Source: Mycolicibacter heraklionensis
GTDB lineage: Bacteria > Actinomycetota > Actinomycetes > Mycobacteriales > Mycobacteriaceae
Reading direction: 5' to 3'
DNA: 64,000 nt
Assembly (NCBI RefSeq): GCF_001021505.1
Contig: NZ_LDPO01000002.1
Coordinates: 62,001 to 126,000, forward strand
Shown: positions 51,908 to 59,246 of the stretch, in pieces
Layout of the letters: every line of letters starts with the position of its first letter
Numbering within the stretch: the first letter of the stretch is position 1
Program-made: the position numbers and the translations under genes
The notes under the pieces: model-generated
The model's database searches: none
The model's input: the letters and a program-made list of their open reading frames with translations, nothing else
What the model was told of the DNA's origin: nothing

Positions 51908-52656
51908 TCACGTTGGTGGCGGAAGGATTCTTTACCGGAGCAGGCCAGGGAGCCCGCCAGATCGTCGAGTTGGTGGCTGCGTTCGGGCTGACCGCGCTCA
52001 TCGGTCTGGAACGCGAGATCCGGGGTAAAAGCGCCGGGTTATGCACGCAGACGATCGTCGGTACGTCAGCGGCGTTGATTCTGCTGGTCAGCAAGTACGG
52101 GTTCGGCGACATTGTCGCCGCAGGCACGGTGATTCTGGACCCGTCGCGGGTAGCGGCCCAGATCGTTTCGGGTATCGGTTTTCTCGGCGCGGGCCTCATC
52201 ATCACCCGCCGCGGCGCGGTCATCGGGCTGACTACCGCGGCCGCAATCTGGGAATCAGCTGCAGTCGGGATGGCCGCCGCCGCGGGGCTGCTGCTCTTGG
52301 CCGTCGTCGTGACCATGCTGCACTTTGTGATCGTGATCGGCATCGCCCCATCGGTGCGAAGAATGGCGACCAGGTTGCCCGGCTCGGTACGCGTGCATGT
52401 CATCTACCAGGACGGCCGGGGGATCTTGCGGCAGCTGCTGGAGACGTGCGATGCCCACGGTTGGCATCTGACCTCCCTGATCACCGACTCCTCACCTGTC
52501 ACGGCGGCTTTGCCACTCGGACAGCGCACCGCGACTGCCGATCACGTCGGTGTCACGATGACCTTGTCGGGTTCCCGCGTTATCGAGGCACCGCGCATCC
52601 TTGCCGATATCGAGGGTGTTACCCGGATCGACCAACTGCACGATGACGCCGACTGA
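51904..52656 (+). CDS. mgtC: MgtC/SapB-family membrane protein
   Basis: 250 residues. The N-terminal four- or five-helix MgtC domain covers 1-155: 'LTALIGLEREIRGKSAGLCTQTIVG', then 'VSGIGFLGAGLIITRRGAVIGLTTAAAIWESAAVGMAAAAG'-type helices. The C-terminal soluble domain (160-250) is the ACT-like part of the virulence-type MgtC proteins. In pathogens MgtC helps survival in macrophages and at low magnesium by restraining the F-ATPase. M. tuberculosis MgtC is Rv1811. The gene has no ordinary ribosome site but is overlapped by a leader frame. Confidence 0.9.
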   Translation: MITLVAEGFFTGAGQGARQIVELVAAFGLTALIGLEREIRGKSAGLCTQTIVGTSAALILLVSKYGFGDIVAAGTVILDPSRVAAQIVSGIGFLGAGLIITRRGAVIGLTTAAAIWESAAVGMAAAAGLLLLAVVVTMLHFVIVIGIAPSVRRMATRLPGSVRVHVIYQDGRGILRQLLETCDAHGWHLTSLITDSSPVTAALPLGQRTATADHVGVTMTLSGSRVIEAPRILADIEGVTRIDQLHDDAD

Positions 52657-52734
52657 CGTCACGTGACGGTTTCAGTTGGGCAAAGGTACTGCAGGGGAGC
52701 GGCGGCGACAGGGCCGATCTCGCGCGTTCGGTCT

Positions 52735-52740
52735 TAGTGT
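52735..52740 (+). promoter_or_regulatory. Leaderless -10 box for the CBM2 protein
   Basis: TAGTGT, 8 nt (TGGCCGCT), ATG 52749. It supports ATG 52749 instead of the open GTG at 52737. Confidence 0.5.
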
Positions 52741-52748
52741 TGGCCGCT

Positions 52749-53177
52749 ATGGCGGGGATCCACAGTTGCGTGAAACGCTGCCGTGCAGCGCTTCACGTTG
52801 CTGTTGCGGCAGTGATGGTTGTCATTCTCGGATTTGCGACCACCGCGGTGGCTCATGCGGCAGCGGCCAGGGCGACGTTGTCGGTGACCTCGACGTGGCA
52901 GACCGGTTTCATCGCCCGCTTCACCATCACCAACTGGAGCACGGTGCCGATGACCGATTGGCGCCTTGAATTCGACCTACCGGCCAATGAATCCATCTCG
53001 CACGCGTGGAACAGCAGCGTTGGCCGATCAGGCACACACTATGTTCTGGCCCCGGCGAATTGGAATCGGATCATCGCGCCGGGCGGTTCCGCCACGGGAG
53101 GCTTCCGAGGGGTGTTGTCCGGGACGTACTCGCCACCGGTCAACTGCATGCTTAACAGGCAGCTTCTCTGCAGCTAG
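52749..53177 (+). CDS. Secreted CBM2 (cellulose/chitin-binding) protein, Rv1987-like
   Basis: 142 residues, the same length as the M. tuberculosis homologue Rv1987. A signal peptide with core 'AAVMVVILGFATTAVAHAA' ends near residue 36. The mature protein is a single family-2 carbohydrate-binding module: 'TSTWQTGFIARFTITNWSTVPMTDWRLEFDL' with the surface Trp residues that stack on glycans, then 'HAWNSSVGRSGTHYVLAPANWNRIIAPGGS'. There is no catalytic domain, so it can only bind polysaccharide. Two C-terminal cysteines ('NCMLNRQLLC') may pair. Confidence 0.9.
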   Translation: MAGIHSCVKRCRAALHVAVAAVMVVILGFATTAVAHAAAARATLSVTSTWQTGFIARFTITNWSTVPMTDWRLEFDLPANESISHAWNSSVGRSGTHYVLAPANWNRIIAPGGSATGGFRGVLSGTYSPPVNCMLNRQLLCS

Positions 53178-53185
53178 AGGTCCGT

Positions 53186-53752
53186 TCAGTCCTGCTTCGC
53201 TTCGTAGCGCAGCAGGACCGTTCCGCCGGGGAAGGTGCGGTTCTCCAACAGCCGCAGCGAGATCCATGACGGCAGGCTCGGGAAGAACGGGGTGCCGCCG
53301 CCGACGGCGGTGGGGGCGATCACGATCCGATACTCATCTACCAGTCCGGCCTGCACGATCGGTGCGGCCAGCGTCGCGCCGGCCACCTCCAGGTTGCCCT
53401 CGGTTTCGGCTTTCAAATTGGTCACCACCGCGACCGGGTCGCCGCGCTCCAGCCGGGAATTCCAGTCGACAGACTCCAGCGTGCGCGAGAACACGACCTT
53501 GGGCATGGCGCGCCAGATGTGGGCGAAGTCGACGATCAACGGGGGAGCATCCGGGTCCTCATCGGCGGTCGGCCAGTATGCCGACATCAGTTCGTAGAGC
53601 CGGCGCCCGTAGAACGACAGGGCGGTCTCGCGCTCGAAGTCGTTCCAGTACTGGTGCAGTTCGTCGCTCGGCTCGCTCCAGTCGATGCTGCCTTGTGCGT
53701 CAGCGATGTAGCCGTCCACCGACACGGTGAAGCCGTAGATGAGCTTGCCCAT
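53186..53752 (-). CDS. Dihydrofolate reductase-family (RibD C-terminal domain) protein
   Basis: 188 residues. The fold begins 'GKLIYGFTVSVDGYIADAQG', the YwjB/YyaP-type signature, then 'FYGRRLYELMSAYW', 'VVFSRTLESVDWNS' and 'LEVAGATLAAPIVQAGLVDEYRIVIAP'. These small reductases probably use NADPH; their substrates are largely unknown, and they are not the essential folate enzyme. The gene converges with the CBM2 gene, 8 nt between the stops. Confidence 0.87.
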   Translation of the reverse strand: MGKLIYGFTVSVDGYIADAQGSIDWSEPSDELHQYWNDFERETALSFYGRRLYELMSAYWPTADEDPDAPPLIVDFAHIWRAMPKVVFSRTLESVDWNSRLERGDPVAVVTNLKAETEGNLEVAGATLAAPIVQAGLVDEYRIVIAPTAVGGGTPFFPSLPSWISLRLLENRTFPGGTVLLRYEAKQD

Positions 53753-53802
53753 GGAGATCAGTCTGCACTGGACACCTCCCGGGGCAAGGGGAGAATTGCT
53801 GC

Positions 53803-53949
53803 ATGTCGCACGCGCTCTGGATCATCGTTGCCTTGCTCGCCGTCGGGACGATCGCCGGCGGACTGATGCGGATGCGGGTCTGGTTGCAGAGGCCGGTGCC
53901 GCCTGAGGTGATCGAGGCTGCGCACCGCGATGACGCCGAGGACGATTAG
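53803..53949 (+). CDS. 48-residue single-pass membrane protein
   Basis: A small gene with a good ribosome site (AAGGGGAG, 9 nt before ATG 53803). The product has one membrane helix at residues 4-22 ('LWIIVALLAVGTIAGGL'), then a short Arg-rich segment and an acidic tail (EVIEAAHRDDAEDD). Positive charges after the helix place the C-terminus in the cytosol. No family is recognised; it could be a small regulatory subunit. It is divergent from the DHFR-like gene. Confidence 0.6.
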   Translation: MSHALWIIVALLAVGTIAGGLMRMRVWLQRPVPPEVIEAAHRDDAEDD

Positions 53950-54389
53950 TCAGCGATAGCGTCCTGGAACGCGCGGCGATTCAGCCGACGAAAACGGCTA
54001 TATCGCCGGTGAACCGCCTATTCGATTCCGTCGTATTCCCGCGGCCTTGTTCGATAGGCGAGAGTCGTTGCCTGGCAATGCAGTACAACGCAATTTGCCG
54101 GCAACCGGCCGTACTCGATCATGCCGTATTGCGGCCGATGCGCAACAGCGCATCACGCCAGATGCGGCAGGGGAGAGTCCCACCCGATCCGGGATCGATT
54201 CACATCCCAGTTAGACATTCTTTGGAAGCCGCCAGGCGACACTTATGCGCGCCCTCGCATATTTCCATGTGGTGCCGGTAGATGTTCATATCGGTGAACA
54301 GCAGATGACTTTAGTGGTTACCGGTACATGACTCAGCCTCGTTGTCTCAGTCCGGCGGCGATCACGTCAAGAACTGAATCGGAGGAGTA
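53950..54389. other. 440-bp intergenic stretch containing a degenerate mazF-end copy
   Basis: No convincing gene is seen. A frame at 54009-54281 is open for 90 codons but has irregular composition and poor codon use. The stretch holds a 61-bp segment (54035-54095) that resembles the 3' end of mazF and its downstream flank, plus a small palindrome TTGCC-T-GGCAA. The last 150 bp before 54390 are AT-richer and probably contain the promoter of the DUF7159-type gene. Confidence 0.5.
54035..54095 (+). repeat. Degenerate copy of the mazF 3' end and flank
   Basis: This 61-bp segment aligns with 57732-57791 at about 79% identity (about 12 substitutions, nearly all transitions in the last 43 bp, and one single-base indel). 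Without that one inserted base it would read F-P-G-L-V-R-stop, against F-L-G-L-A-R-stop at the end of mazF. Confidence 0.55.
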
Positions 54390-55601
54390 ATGGACGTCGT
54401 TCTCGGTGTAGCCGCCGGGTCATCCGTACCCACGACCCTGCCGCGACTGGAGGCGTCGGCCGGACAGGCGGTGAGCGCGCCCCGTGATCCCGAGGCGGCG
54501 CTGGCGCAGGGCGCGGCATTGGCCACGGCCGGCTTGGCCGCAGCCGCCGAGGCGTCCACCGGTGCCCTGGCCTACACGCAGGAAGCCGAGTTCGGCCCGA
54601 TCACCCCCGGCTACTACGACATCCCTGCCTGCCTCACCGGTTTCGCGGCCAACGATCTTGCATACAGCGCCGTTCCCGACGAGCAGGCGGATGCCGACAC
54701 CGAGGCCTTCTACACCGCGCCCCAACCGGTGCGCCGTCCGCTGCTGGTCGGCGGAGCGGCACTGGCGTCCACGGCGTTCGCGGCAGCATCGGCACTCATG
54801 GTCTCCATGACCCTGGACGTCACTCCTAAATTGGTTGCGCTGCGGCCGGATATCGTTCGCACACTGACCATGCCGACTATTCCGTTCCGGATCCCCAACC
54901 TTCAGATTCCCGGCTCCAGACACCTCTCTGGACAGCCACCGGTCATGGGTCAGGCGCCGGTGAACCCACCGCCGCCTCCGTTGAACAGACCGCAGACTCT
55001 GCCGGCCCCGGTGAACTCATCGCCAGTGCCACCGGCCCCACCGGTCCCACCGGTTGCCGCGCCGTCGCCCGCTAGAGGGGCTGTCGCGCCGGAGTTCCAG
55101 AGGCTTCTCAATGACCCGTTTTTCAATCGGCCGCCGGAGTTCCACAGGTATTACAACGAGCCGTTTTTCGGTCGGTCGCGGGCGTTCGACAGTGTTTTCA
55201 ATGATCCGTTCTTCACTCAGCCGACCCCGCTATCGACCTGGTATATCAATCAGCGGATGTGGGGACTGCCGCCGGGAACGGAGGTTCAAGAGTCGCACAT
55301 CTCGTGGACTTTCCGGTCCAACGGGCCTTCCGGCTTTGTGCTGAGGGAGTCTTCTGGCGACTCAATGCGGCGGTCGGAGCCCCGGGGGATATCACCCGGG
55401 GTCGTACCAGCGCCACCGAACGTCATACCCGACCCGCCGATGGTCAATCCCCATCCACCCATCGAGCTTCCGCCTCCGCCTCCGCCCCCTCCGCTCGACC
55501 TTCCCGCACCGCCTGTGGTCGAACCCAACCCGGGCATTCCGCTTCCCGACCTTCCGGTCAAGATGCCCGAGGCGCCCGCCGCCAACCCCAACCCGGCGTA
55601 G
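54390..55601 (+). CDS. DUF7159-type membrane protein lacking most of its ATPase domain, Pro-rich C-terminus
   Basis: 403 residues. It opens 'MDVVLGV', the invariant start of a mycobacterial family (which I know as DUF7159), but then jumps to what is normally the end of the actin-like ATPase part: 'GSSVPTTLPRLEASAGQAVSAPRDPEAALAQGAALA'-type sequence, followed by 'LAYSAVPDEQ' and one membrane helix near 117-140 after basic 'QPVRRP'. The outer part is Pro-rich and has three imperfect repeats at about 233-282 built on N-D/E-P-F-F ('LLNDPFFNRP', 'YYNEPFFGRS', 'VFNDPFFTQP'). A strong site GGAGGAG precedes the ATG, so the gene looks expressed. Confidence 0.75.
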   Translation: MDVVLGVAAGSSVPTTLPRLEASAGQAVSAPRDPEAALAQGAALATAGLAAAAEASTGALAYTQEAEFGPITPGYYDIPACLTGFAANDLAYSAVPDEQADADTEAFYTAPQPVRRPLLVGGAALASTAFAAASALMVSMTLDVTPKLVALRPDIVRTLTMPTIPFRIPNLQIPGSRHLSGQPPVMGQAPVNPPPPPLNRPQTLPAPVNSSPVPPAPPVPPVAAPSPARGAVAPEFQRLLNDPFFNRPPEFHRYYNEPFFGRSRAFDSVFNDPFFTQPTPLSTWYINQRMWGLPPGTEVQESHISWTFRSNGPSGFVLRESSGDSMRRSEPRGISPGVVPAPPNVIPDPPMVNPHPPIELPPPPPPPPLDLPAPPVVEPNPGIPLPDLPVKMPEAPAANPNPA

Positions 55602-55619
55602 TCGGGGGCCGGCGGCTGG

Positions 55620-56186
55620 TCACTTCAATGGCTCGGGCATGAAGGTGACGTCGACTCCGCCTACGGACATCGTCACCTGGCCTTCGATCACCATTACCTG
55701 CGCCGAGACCCGTCGATCGACGGTCTGGGCCAGTTGCTGCACCGATGCGTGCGGTATCTGCACCACCGACAGGTTCGGCAGCCCCGCCACTTTGGGGCCG
55801 ACGGTGCGCCACCAGGTGGCCACGCCAGCGGCGAACGGGAAGAGCAGCACCTGGTCGGACTGGCTGGCCGCCTTGCCCAAGGCGCGTTCGTCGGGCTGGC
55901 CGACGTTGATCCACTCCAGGATCCGGCCGGTGTAGTCGGCGAGCGCCAAGTCCGGTACGCCGGGGGTGGACAGGCCCGGCCCGAACGCCAACTCACCGTC
56001 GATGTCGCTGAGTCGGTGCGCGCGCAGCCCAAAAGCCAACAATCGCACGACCATCCGCTCATCGTTCTCACTCGGATGACGGGCCACGGTCAGCGTGTGA
56101 TCGGCGTAGTAACCGTGATCGATATCGGAGACGCCAAGTTCGACTTTGAAGACTGTTGCAGAAAGGGCCACGTCCATAGTGTCCAC
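55620..56186 (-). CDS. YaeQ-family protein
   Basis: 188 residues (185 from ATG 56177, which I prefer: 'MDVALSATVFKVEL'). Family signatures are 'VELGVSDIDHGYYADHTLTVARHPSENDERMVVRLLAF' type sequence, 'LSTPGVPDLALADYTGRILEWINVGQPDERALGKAA' and 'QLAQTVDRR'. YaeQ folds like a PD-(D/E)XK nuclease and retains conserved Glu, Asp and Gln-Lys type residues (E91 in 'LEWINVGQPDE'). Its role is unknown; in E. coli it is linked to transcription elongation phenotypes. Convergent with the DUF7159-type gene. Confidence 0.88.
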   Translation of the reverse strand: MDTMDVALSATVFKVELGVSDIDHGYYADHTLTVARHPSENDERMVVRLLAFGLRAHRLSDIDGELAFGPGLSTPGVPDLALADYTGRILEWINVGQPDERALGKAASQSDQVLLFPFAAGVATWWRTVGPKVAGLPNLSVVQIPHASVQQLAQTVDRRVSAQVMVIEGQVTMSVGGVDVTFMPEPLK

Positions 56187-56291
56187 CCAGGTGGTGCCTC
56201 CCGGGGCAGTCGGGCCACGCTAGATCTGCGTTTGGTCGCGCACCCGGATCACTGATTCAGTGCGCCCTCTCGGTGCTGTGGCTGTCGTCGA

Positions 56292-56999
56292 TCAGAACAG
56301 CGCGGTGAAATCGGTCATAAGCTGACTAAAATCTGATGCCGCAGAGGCAGGTTCAACCGTGGGAAACTCAAACACCGTCAAAAATGGCGGCTGCCCCTCA
56401 AAACTGAGCACGTCTTTGAAGCCCGCCGCGTCGCTGATGAAGGTATTGGTCAGTCCGACCCCGTTTCCGAAGAACCCCTGCACGGTGAATGCGTCAGCGA
56501 ACCCGACTATAGGGTCGTTCAGATAGGAATTGACGAACATCGGCTCCACACCGCTCAGCCCGAGTTGCACAGGGGTGAACGGGAATAGTGCCAACACATC
56601 TTCAGTGGTCCCGACGTGGGGGAACGTGGAGTCGTCCAGCAGTGCGGTAACTTCTGAATGACTCACGCTTCCCAGAATCGGTATGTCGTACGACGGCATA
56701 TAAGAAATAGTCGCGTGGGCCGTGTACCACCCATCAGTCACCGGCACGCCAACGGGATCGAGATGGTGTGTGTATGTCGCGACGTTTCCGTTAGAGGCTG
56801 TGGGCAATATGGTTAGTTCGCCGGGGAGTGTCGCCACCGGATACGGCGTTGACGACATCGAGAGATAGGGCCAGGCGTCGTCGATGGCGTCAGCGCCGGC
56901 GACTGGACTCGCAGCGAGGGCCACACCAAGACCGGTGCCGAAAGTGACTCCGAGAAGCACGATTACGCGGCGCGAGTGCAACAACGGACGAGTCGGCAT
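56292..56999 (-). CDS. Exported mycobacterial protein of unknown function
   Basis: 235 residues from ATG 56999 (GTG 57014 also open). The signal peptide has Arg residues at the front ('LLHSRRVIVLLGVTFGTGLGV') and a probable cleavage after 'PVAGA' near residue 36. The mature part is Thr/Val/Phe-rich, has no cysteine, and contains 'LSMSSTPYPVATLPGELTILPT' and a C-terminal 'PTVEPASAASDFSQLMTDFTALF'. It recalls secreted mycobacterial proteins whose mature part matches segments found in some PE proteins, but I cannot name it. Lower GC than its neighbours. Confidence 0.65.
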   Translation of the reverse strand: MPTRPLLHSRRVIVLLGVTFGTGLGVALAASPVAGADAIDDAWPYLSMSSTPYPVATLPGELTILPTASNGNVATYTHHLDPVGVPVTDGWYTAHATISYMPSYDIPILGSVSHSEVTALLDDSTFPHVGTTEDVLALFPFTPVQLGLSGVEPMFVNSYLNDPIVGFADAFTVQGFFGNGVGLTNTFISDAAGFKDVLSFEGQPPFLTVFEFPTVEPASAASDFSQLMTDFTALF

Positions 57000-57197
57000 C
57001 GCGGGTTCTCCCATCGGATGTCACCGGTACGGTACTGCCGAAAATGGATACGCTTACAAACAATACTACGTATTACGAACAGACGCACTGGTTACTATCG
57101 GGGGTGCCATCGCAACATGTCCTCGACAATCCCAGTCAAGGGGCATGCTCGACGCGTCGGACGGTGATTCTGTCCGGCCCGGCCGCGTAGGCTCAGC

Positions 57198-57213
57198 GTT
57201 ACATGTAACATGT
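57198..57213 (+). promoter_or_regulatory. mazEF operator with embedded leaderless -10
   Basis: GTTACATGTAAC (57198-57209) is a perfect 12-bp palindrome, and ACATGT recurs at 57208-57213. The -10 hexamer TAACAT (57206-57211) lies within it, followed by 6 nt and ATG 57218. A MazE or MazEF complex binding here would block its own promoter. Confidence 0.65.
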
Positions 57214-57217
57214 TGGC

Positions 57218-57424
57218 ATGGCAGTGCGGGAAAGAGTCAGTGAGTACCGGCGGCGGATGCGCGAGCGGGGCCTGCGACCGCTGCAGGTCTGGGTGCCTGA
57301 CGTGCGCACTGAGAGTTTTGTCGCCGAGGCGCATCGTCAGGCGTCGATGGTCGCACGAGCGGACGTAAGCAACGATGACCAGGACTTCATCGAGGCCATC
57401 TCGACGCCATGGGACGAGGAGTGA
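57218..57424 (+). CDS. mazE: MazE-type antitoxin (DUF3018)
   Basis: 68 residues. The N-terminal 40 residues '[28 protein letters not shown]' are the DUF3018 antitoxin signature (DNA-binding part), and '[35 protein letters not shown]'-like tail, acidic at the end, is the toxin-binding part. It is transcribed from a leaderless promoter sitting in a palindrome. The stop overlaps the toxin start, so toxin production depends on antitoxin translation. Confidence 0.88.
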   Translation: MAVRERVSEYRRRMRERGLRPLQVWVPDVRTESFVAEAHRQASMVARADVSNDDQDFIEAISTPWDEE

Positions 57425-57753
57425 ACAGAGGGGAGATCTGGACCGTAGCCGGGGGCGTGTATGCGAACAAACCGCGTCCAGCCGTCATTGTTCAGGACGA
57501 TCTCTTTGATGCCACGAGTTCGGTGACCGTTGCTCCGATGTCCAGCACACTGTTGGATGCGCCGTTGATGCGCATCCGGATAGCCGGCGGAGACGGCCTG
57601 TTATCCGGACTTGATCACGATAGTGACGTGATGATCGACAAGCTCACAACCGTTAAAAGGTCGAACGTCCACACCCGGCTCGGTCGGCTGACAGCTGAGC
57701 AACTCGTCGAGGTCGAGCGAGCGATGATGGCATTCCTCGGCCTTGCGCGATAA
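57421..57753 (+). CDS. mazF: MazF/PemK-family mRNA interferase toxin
   Basis: 110 residues from GTG 57421, which overlaps the antitoxin stop (GTGA); ATG 57409 is also in frame. The fold is complete: '[29 protein letters not shown]', '[18 protein letters not shown]' and '[43 protein letters not shown]'-type C-terminus. MazF toxins cut RNA at short single-stranded motifs. The 3' end of this gene, including the stop and 40 bp beyond, has a degenerate echo at 54035-54095. Confidence 0.9.
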   Translation: MNRGEIWTVAGGVYANKPRPAVIVQDDLFDATSSVTVAPMSSTLLDAPLMRIRIAGGDGLLSGLDHDSDVMIDKLTTVKRSNVHTRLGRLTAEQLVEVERAMMAFLGLAR

Positions 57754-57791
57754 GCGAGAGCCGTTGCCCGACAGTGCAATACGACGTACTT
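57732..57791 (+). repeat. mazF 3' end and flank, partner of the repeat at 54035-54095
   Basis: This is the intact copy of the shared segment. It contains the last six mazF codons, the stop TAA (57751-57753) and 38 bp of flank. Immediately after it lies the imperfect palindrome TAATGTACGTTA near 57801. Confidence 0.55.
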
Positions 57792-57907
57792 AACCTGACA
57801 TAATGTACGTTATCGGCGTTAGGCGATACCTGCTGGAAGTGGTCAGATCGATCCGGTAACGTCGCTTTCTTCGCCTGATCTGCGGAGTCACCCTCTGGAG
57901 CGACGCA

Positions 57908-58066
57908 ATGCCCAACCATCACCCGTCTCGATCCTGGCGCGGATGTCCGATGTGCAAGCCGCATAAGCGCCGTGGCGCCGGCCGCGCGACCAAGGACCCA
58001 GTAGCTATACGCCGCCGCCTTGGGTATGCCCGTCGCTATTCGCGTCGCTCTACCGGGCGCAACTGA
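57908..58066 (+). CDS. 52-residue basic protein with CxxC
   Basis: A small gene from ATG 57908 to TGA 58064-58066, with GGAG 8 nt upstream. The product is very basic, with 'SRSWRGCPMCKPHKRRG' near residues 8-24: a CxxC pair and many Arg and Lys residues, then 'KDPVAIRRRLGYARRYSRRS'. Small proteins with 'SWRGC-MCKPHK' are widespread in actinobacteria as uncharacterised proteins and look like zinc-knuckle or ribosome/RNA-binding peptides. The single CxxC means a metal would need a second ligand pair or a dimer. Confidence 0.7.
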   Translation: MPNHHPSRSWRGCPMCKPHKRRGAGRATKDPVAIRRRLGYARRYSRRSTGRN

Positions 58067-58109
58067 AAACCTTGAGTCGACCCCTCGCTCACCCGCCCGA
58101 CTGGCGTCA

Positions 58110-58127
58110 ATACGTCACAGTGACGAA
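58110..58127. promoter_or_regulatory. 18-bp operator copy A, ATACGTCACAGTGACGAA
   Basis: It holds the perfect palindrome CGTCAC-A-GTGACG. It lies downstream of the flavin reductase stop and about 45 bp after the small basic gene. An identical 18-bp copy is at 58869-58886. Confidence 0.6.
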
Positions 58128-58171
58128 ATGGTGATGACGCCCTGTGACGGGCGATCCGTGCGAAATCGGTT

Positions 58172-58723
58172 CTAGGAGTGACGAATCAACTGCGACCACA
58201 CTCCACGAAGCGATTCGACAATCTCAGGCGACTCATCGGGCTGCGATCCGTTGAGGCCCTTGGCCGGGATCGAGAGTTCGATATCGTCGGGCACCTGAGC
58301 GCCGGCGATCGCGAGTGACTTGCGGGCATCGGCGTGGGCCCACGCCCCGCCGTACCTACCCAGAGCGCAACCGATAACCGCTGCCGGCTTGCCTTTCAAC
58401 GCGCTGTTGCCGTACGGACGCGAGAGCCAGTCGATTGCGTTCTTCAGTACGCCGGGCAGGCCTCCGTTGTATTCGGGAGTGACCACTAACAGGGCGTCGC
58501 AGCTGGCCGTCTCGAAGCGAAGCGCTTCGGCCGCGGCGTCCGCTGGAGCAACATCGATGTCTTCGTTGTAGTGCGGCAACTCGCCGAGACGGTCGAACAG
58601 AATCGGCTCGATCTGAGCGGGTGCGTGAGCGATGGCCGTTGCAGCCAGCTGACGATTGAGTGACCCGGATCGCAAACTGCCCACGAGGACGAGAACACGG
58701 ATGGTGGTAAGCGATTGGGGCAT
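58172..58723 (-). CDS. NADPH-dependent FMN reductase (flavodoxin-like)
   Basis: 183 residues. FMN phosphate loop 'LVGSLRSGSLNRQLAATA' at residues 13-30 and the ring-binding motif 'TPEYNGGLPGVLKNAIDWLSRP' near 82. Family members reduce FMN, azo dyes, quinones or chromate with NADPH. The gene is bracketed by two identical 18-bp palindromic sites, one 146 bp before its start and one 45 bp after its stop, so it may be part of a small regulon of an unlinked regulator. No ribosome site is clear; the start ATG 58723 follows CTATCC. Confidence 0.88.
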   Translation of the reverse strand: MPQSLTTIRVLVLVGSLRSGSLNRQLAATAIAHAPAQIEPILFDRLGELPHYNEDIDVAPADAAAEALRFETASCDALLVVTPEYNGGLPGVLKNAIDWLSRPYGNSALKGKPAAVIGCALGRYGGAWAHADARKSLAIAGAQVPDDIELSIPAKGLNGSQPDESPEIVESLRGVWSQLIRHS

Positions 58724-59246
58724 GGATAGCTGCGCATTCCGGGATAGGCGTCGCCGCCGCGGGCGTGGGTCTCGCTGATTGATGCTAGTTGGCGGTTGCT
58801 GCGTTCCGGCGGGGCCCCACCACGGCAGGTATCGCTGCCCTCCCCGCTCTCCCGCTGCGCCTGAATAGATACGTCACAGTGACGAATTGCCATGCCGGGA
58901 CTCTGACCGACTGGATCACGCCAAAACAGTTACAGCAGAAGATAATTGACAGCTTCTGGCCGAGGCGCGCCGGCTGCGGCAACATGGAGTGCGGACCGCT
59001 GGCTCGACGCGGGCCGCCAAGGCGCGGGCGGCGGCTGCCGGTGTCACGCCATGGATCACCGGGCCGGGTCGGTTGGCCCTGGTGCTCGGTGATCGCACCA
59101 CATCGATGACCGGATCACTGCATGTTAGCGACGCACACTTTCGCAAGGCCACAGGATGAGCGCCTCGCTATCGAAGTGTGCGAGAAGGCTATCGAGCCAG
59201 GGCGGCCATTGCCGGTGGCAGATGACCGCCAGGCCCTGTGTCGCCC
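58724..59246. other. 523-bp region, no confirmed gene; possible gene remnant
   Basis: Contains operator copy B (58869-58886). A plus-strand frame 58950-59159 reads 'LLAEARRLRQHGVRTAG' and further, with coding-like composition, but the frame opens right after a TGA and its only usual start is GTG 58989. Just upstream another frame reads 'PKQLQQKIID', so a frameshifted remnant is possible. Neither is recognised. Confidence 0.35.
58869..58886. promoter_or_regulatory. 18-bp operator copy B, ATACGTCACAGTGACGAA
   Basis: Identical to 58110-58127. It lies 146-163 bp upstream of the flavin reductase start (minus strand), a plausible distance for promoter control. The palindromic core CGTCAC-A-GTGACG fits a TetR-type dimer. 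Confidence 0.65.

Noticed and set aside
54009..54281. 90-codon frame in the 54-kb intergenic region
   Set aside because: Composition is unlike protein, no ribosome site, and it runs through the degenerate mazF-end copy.
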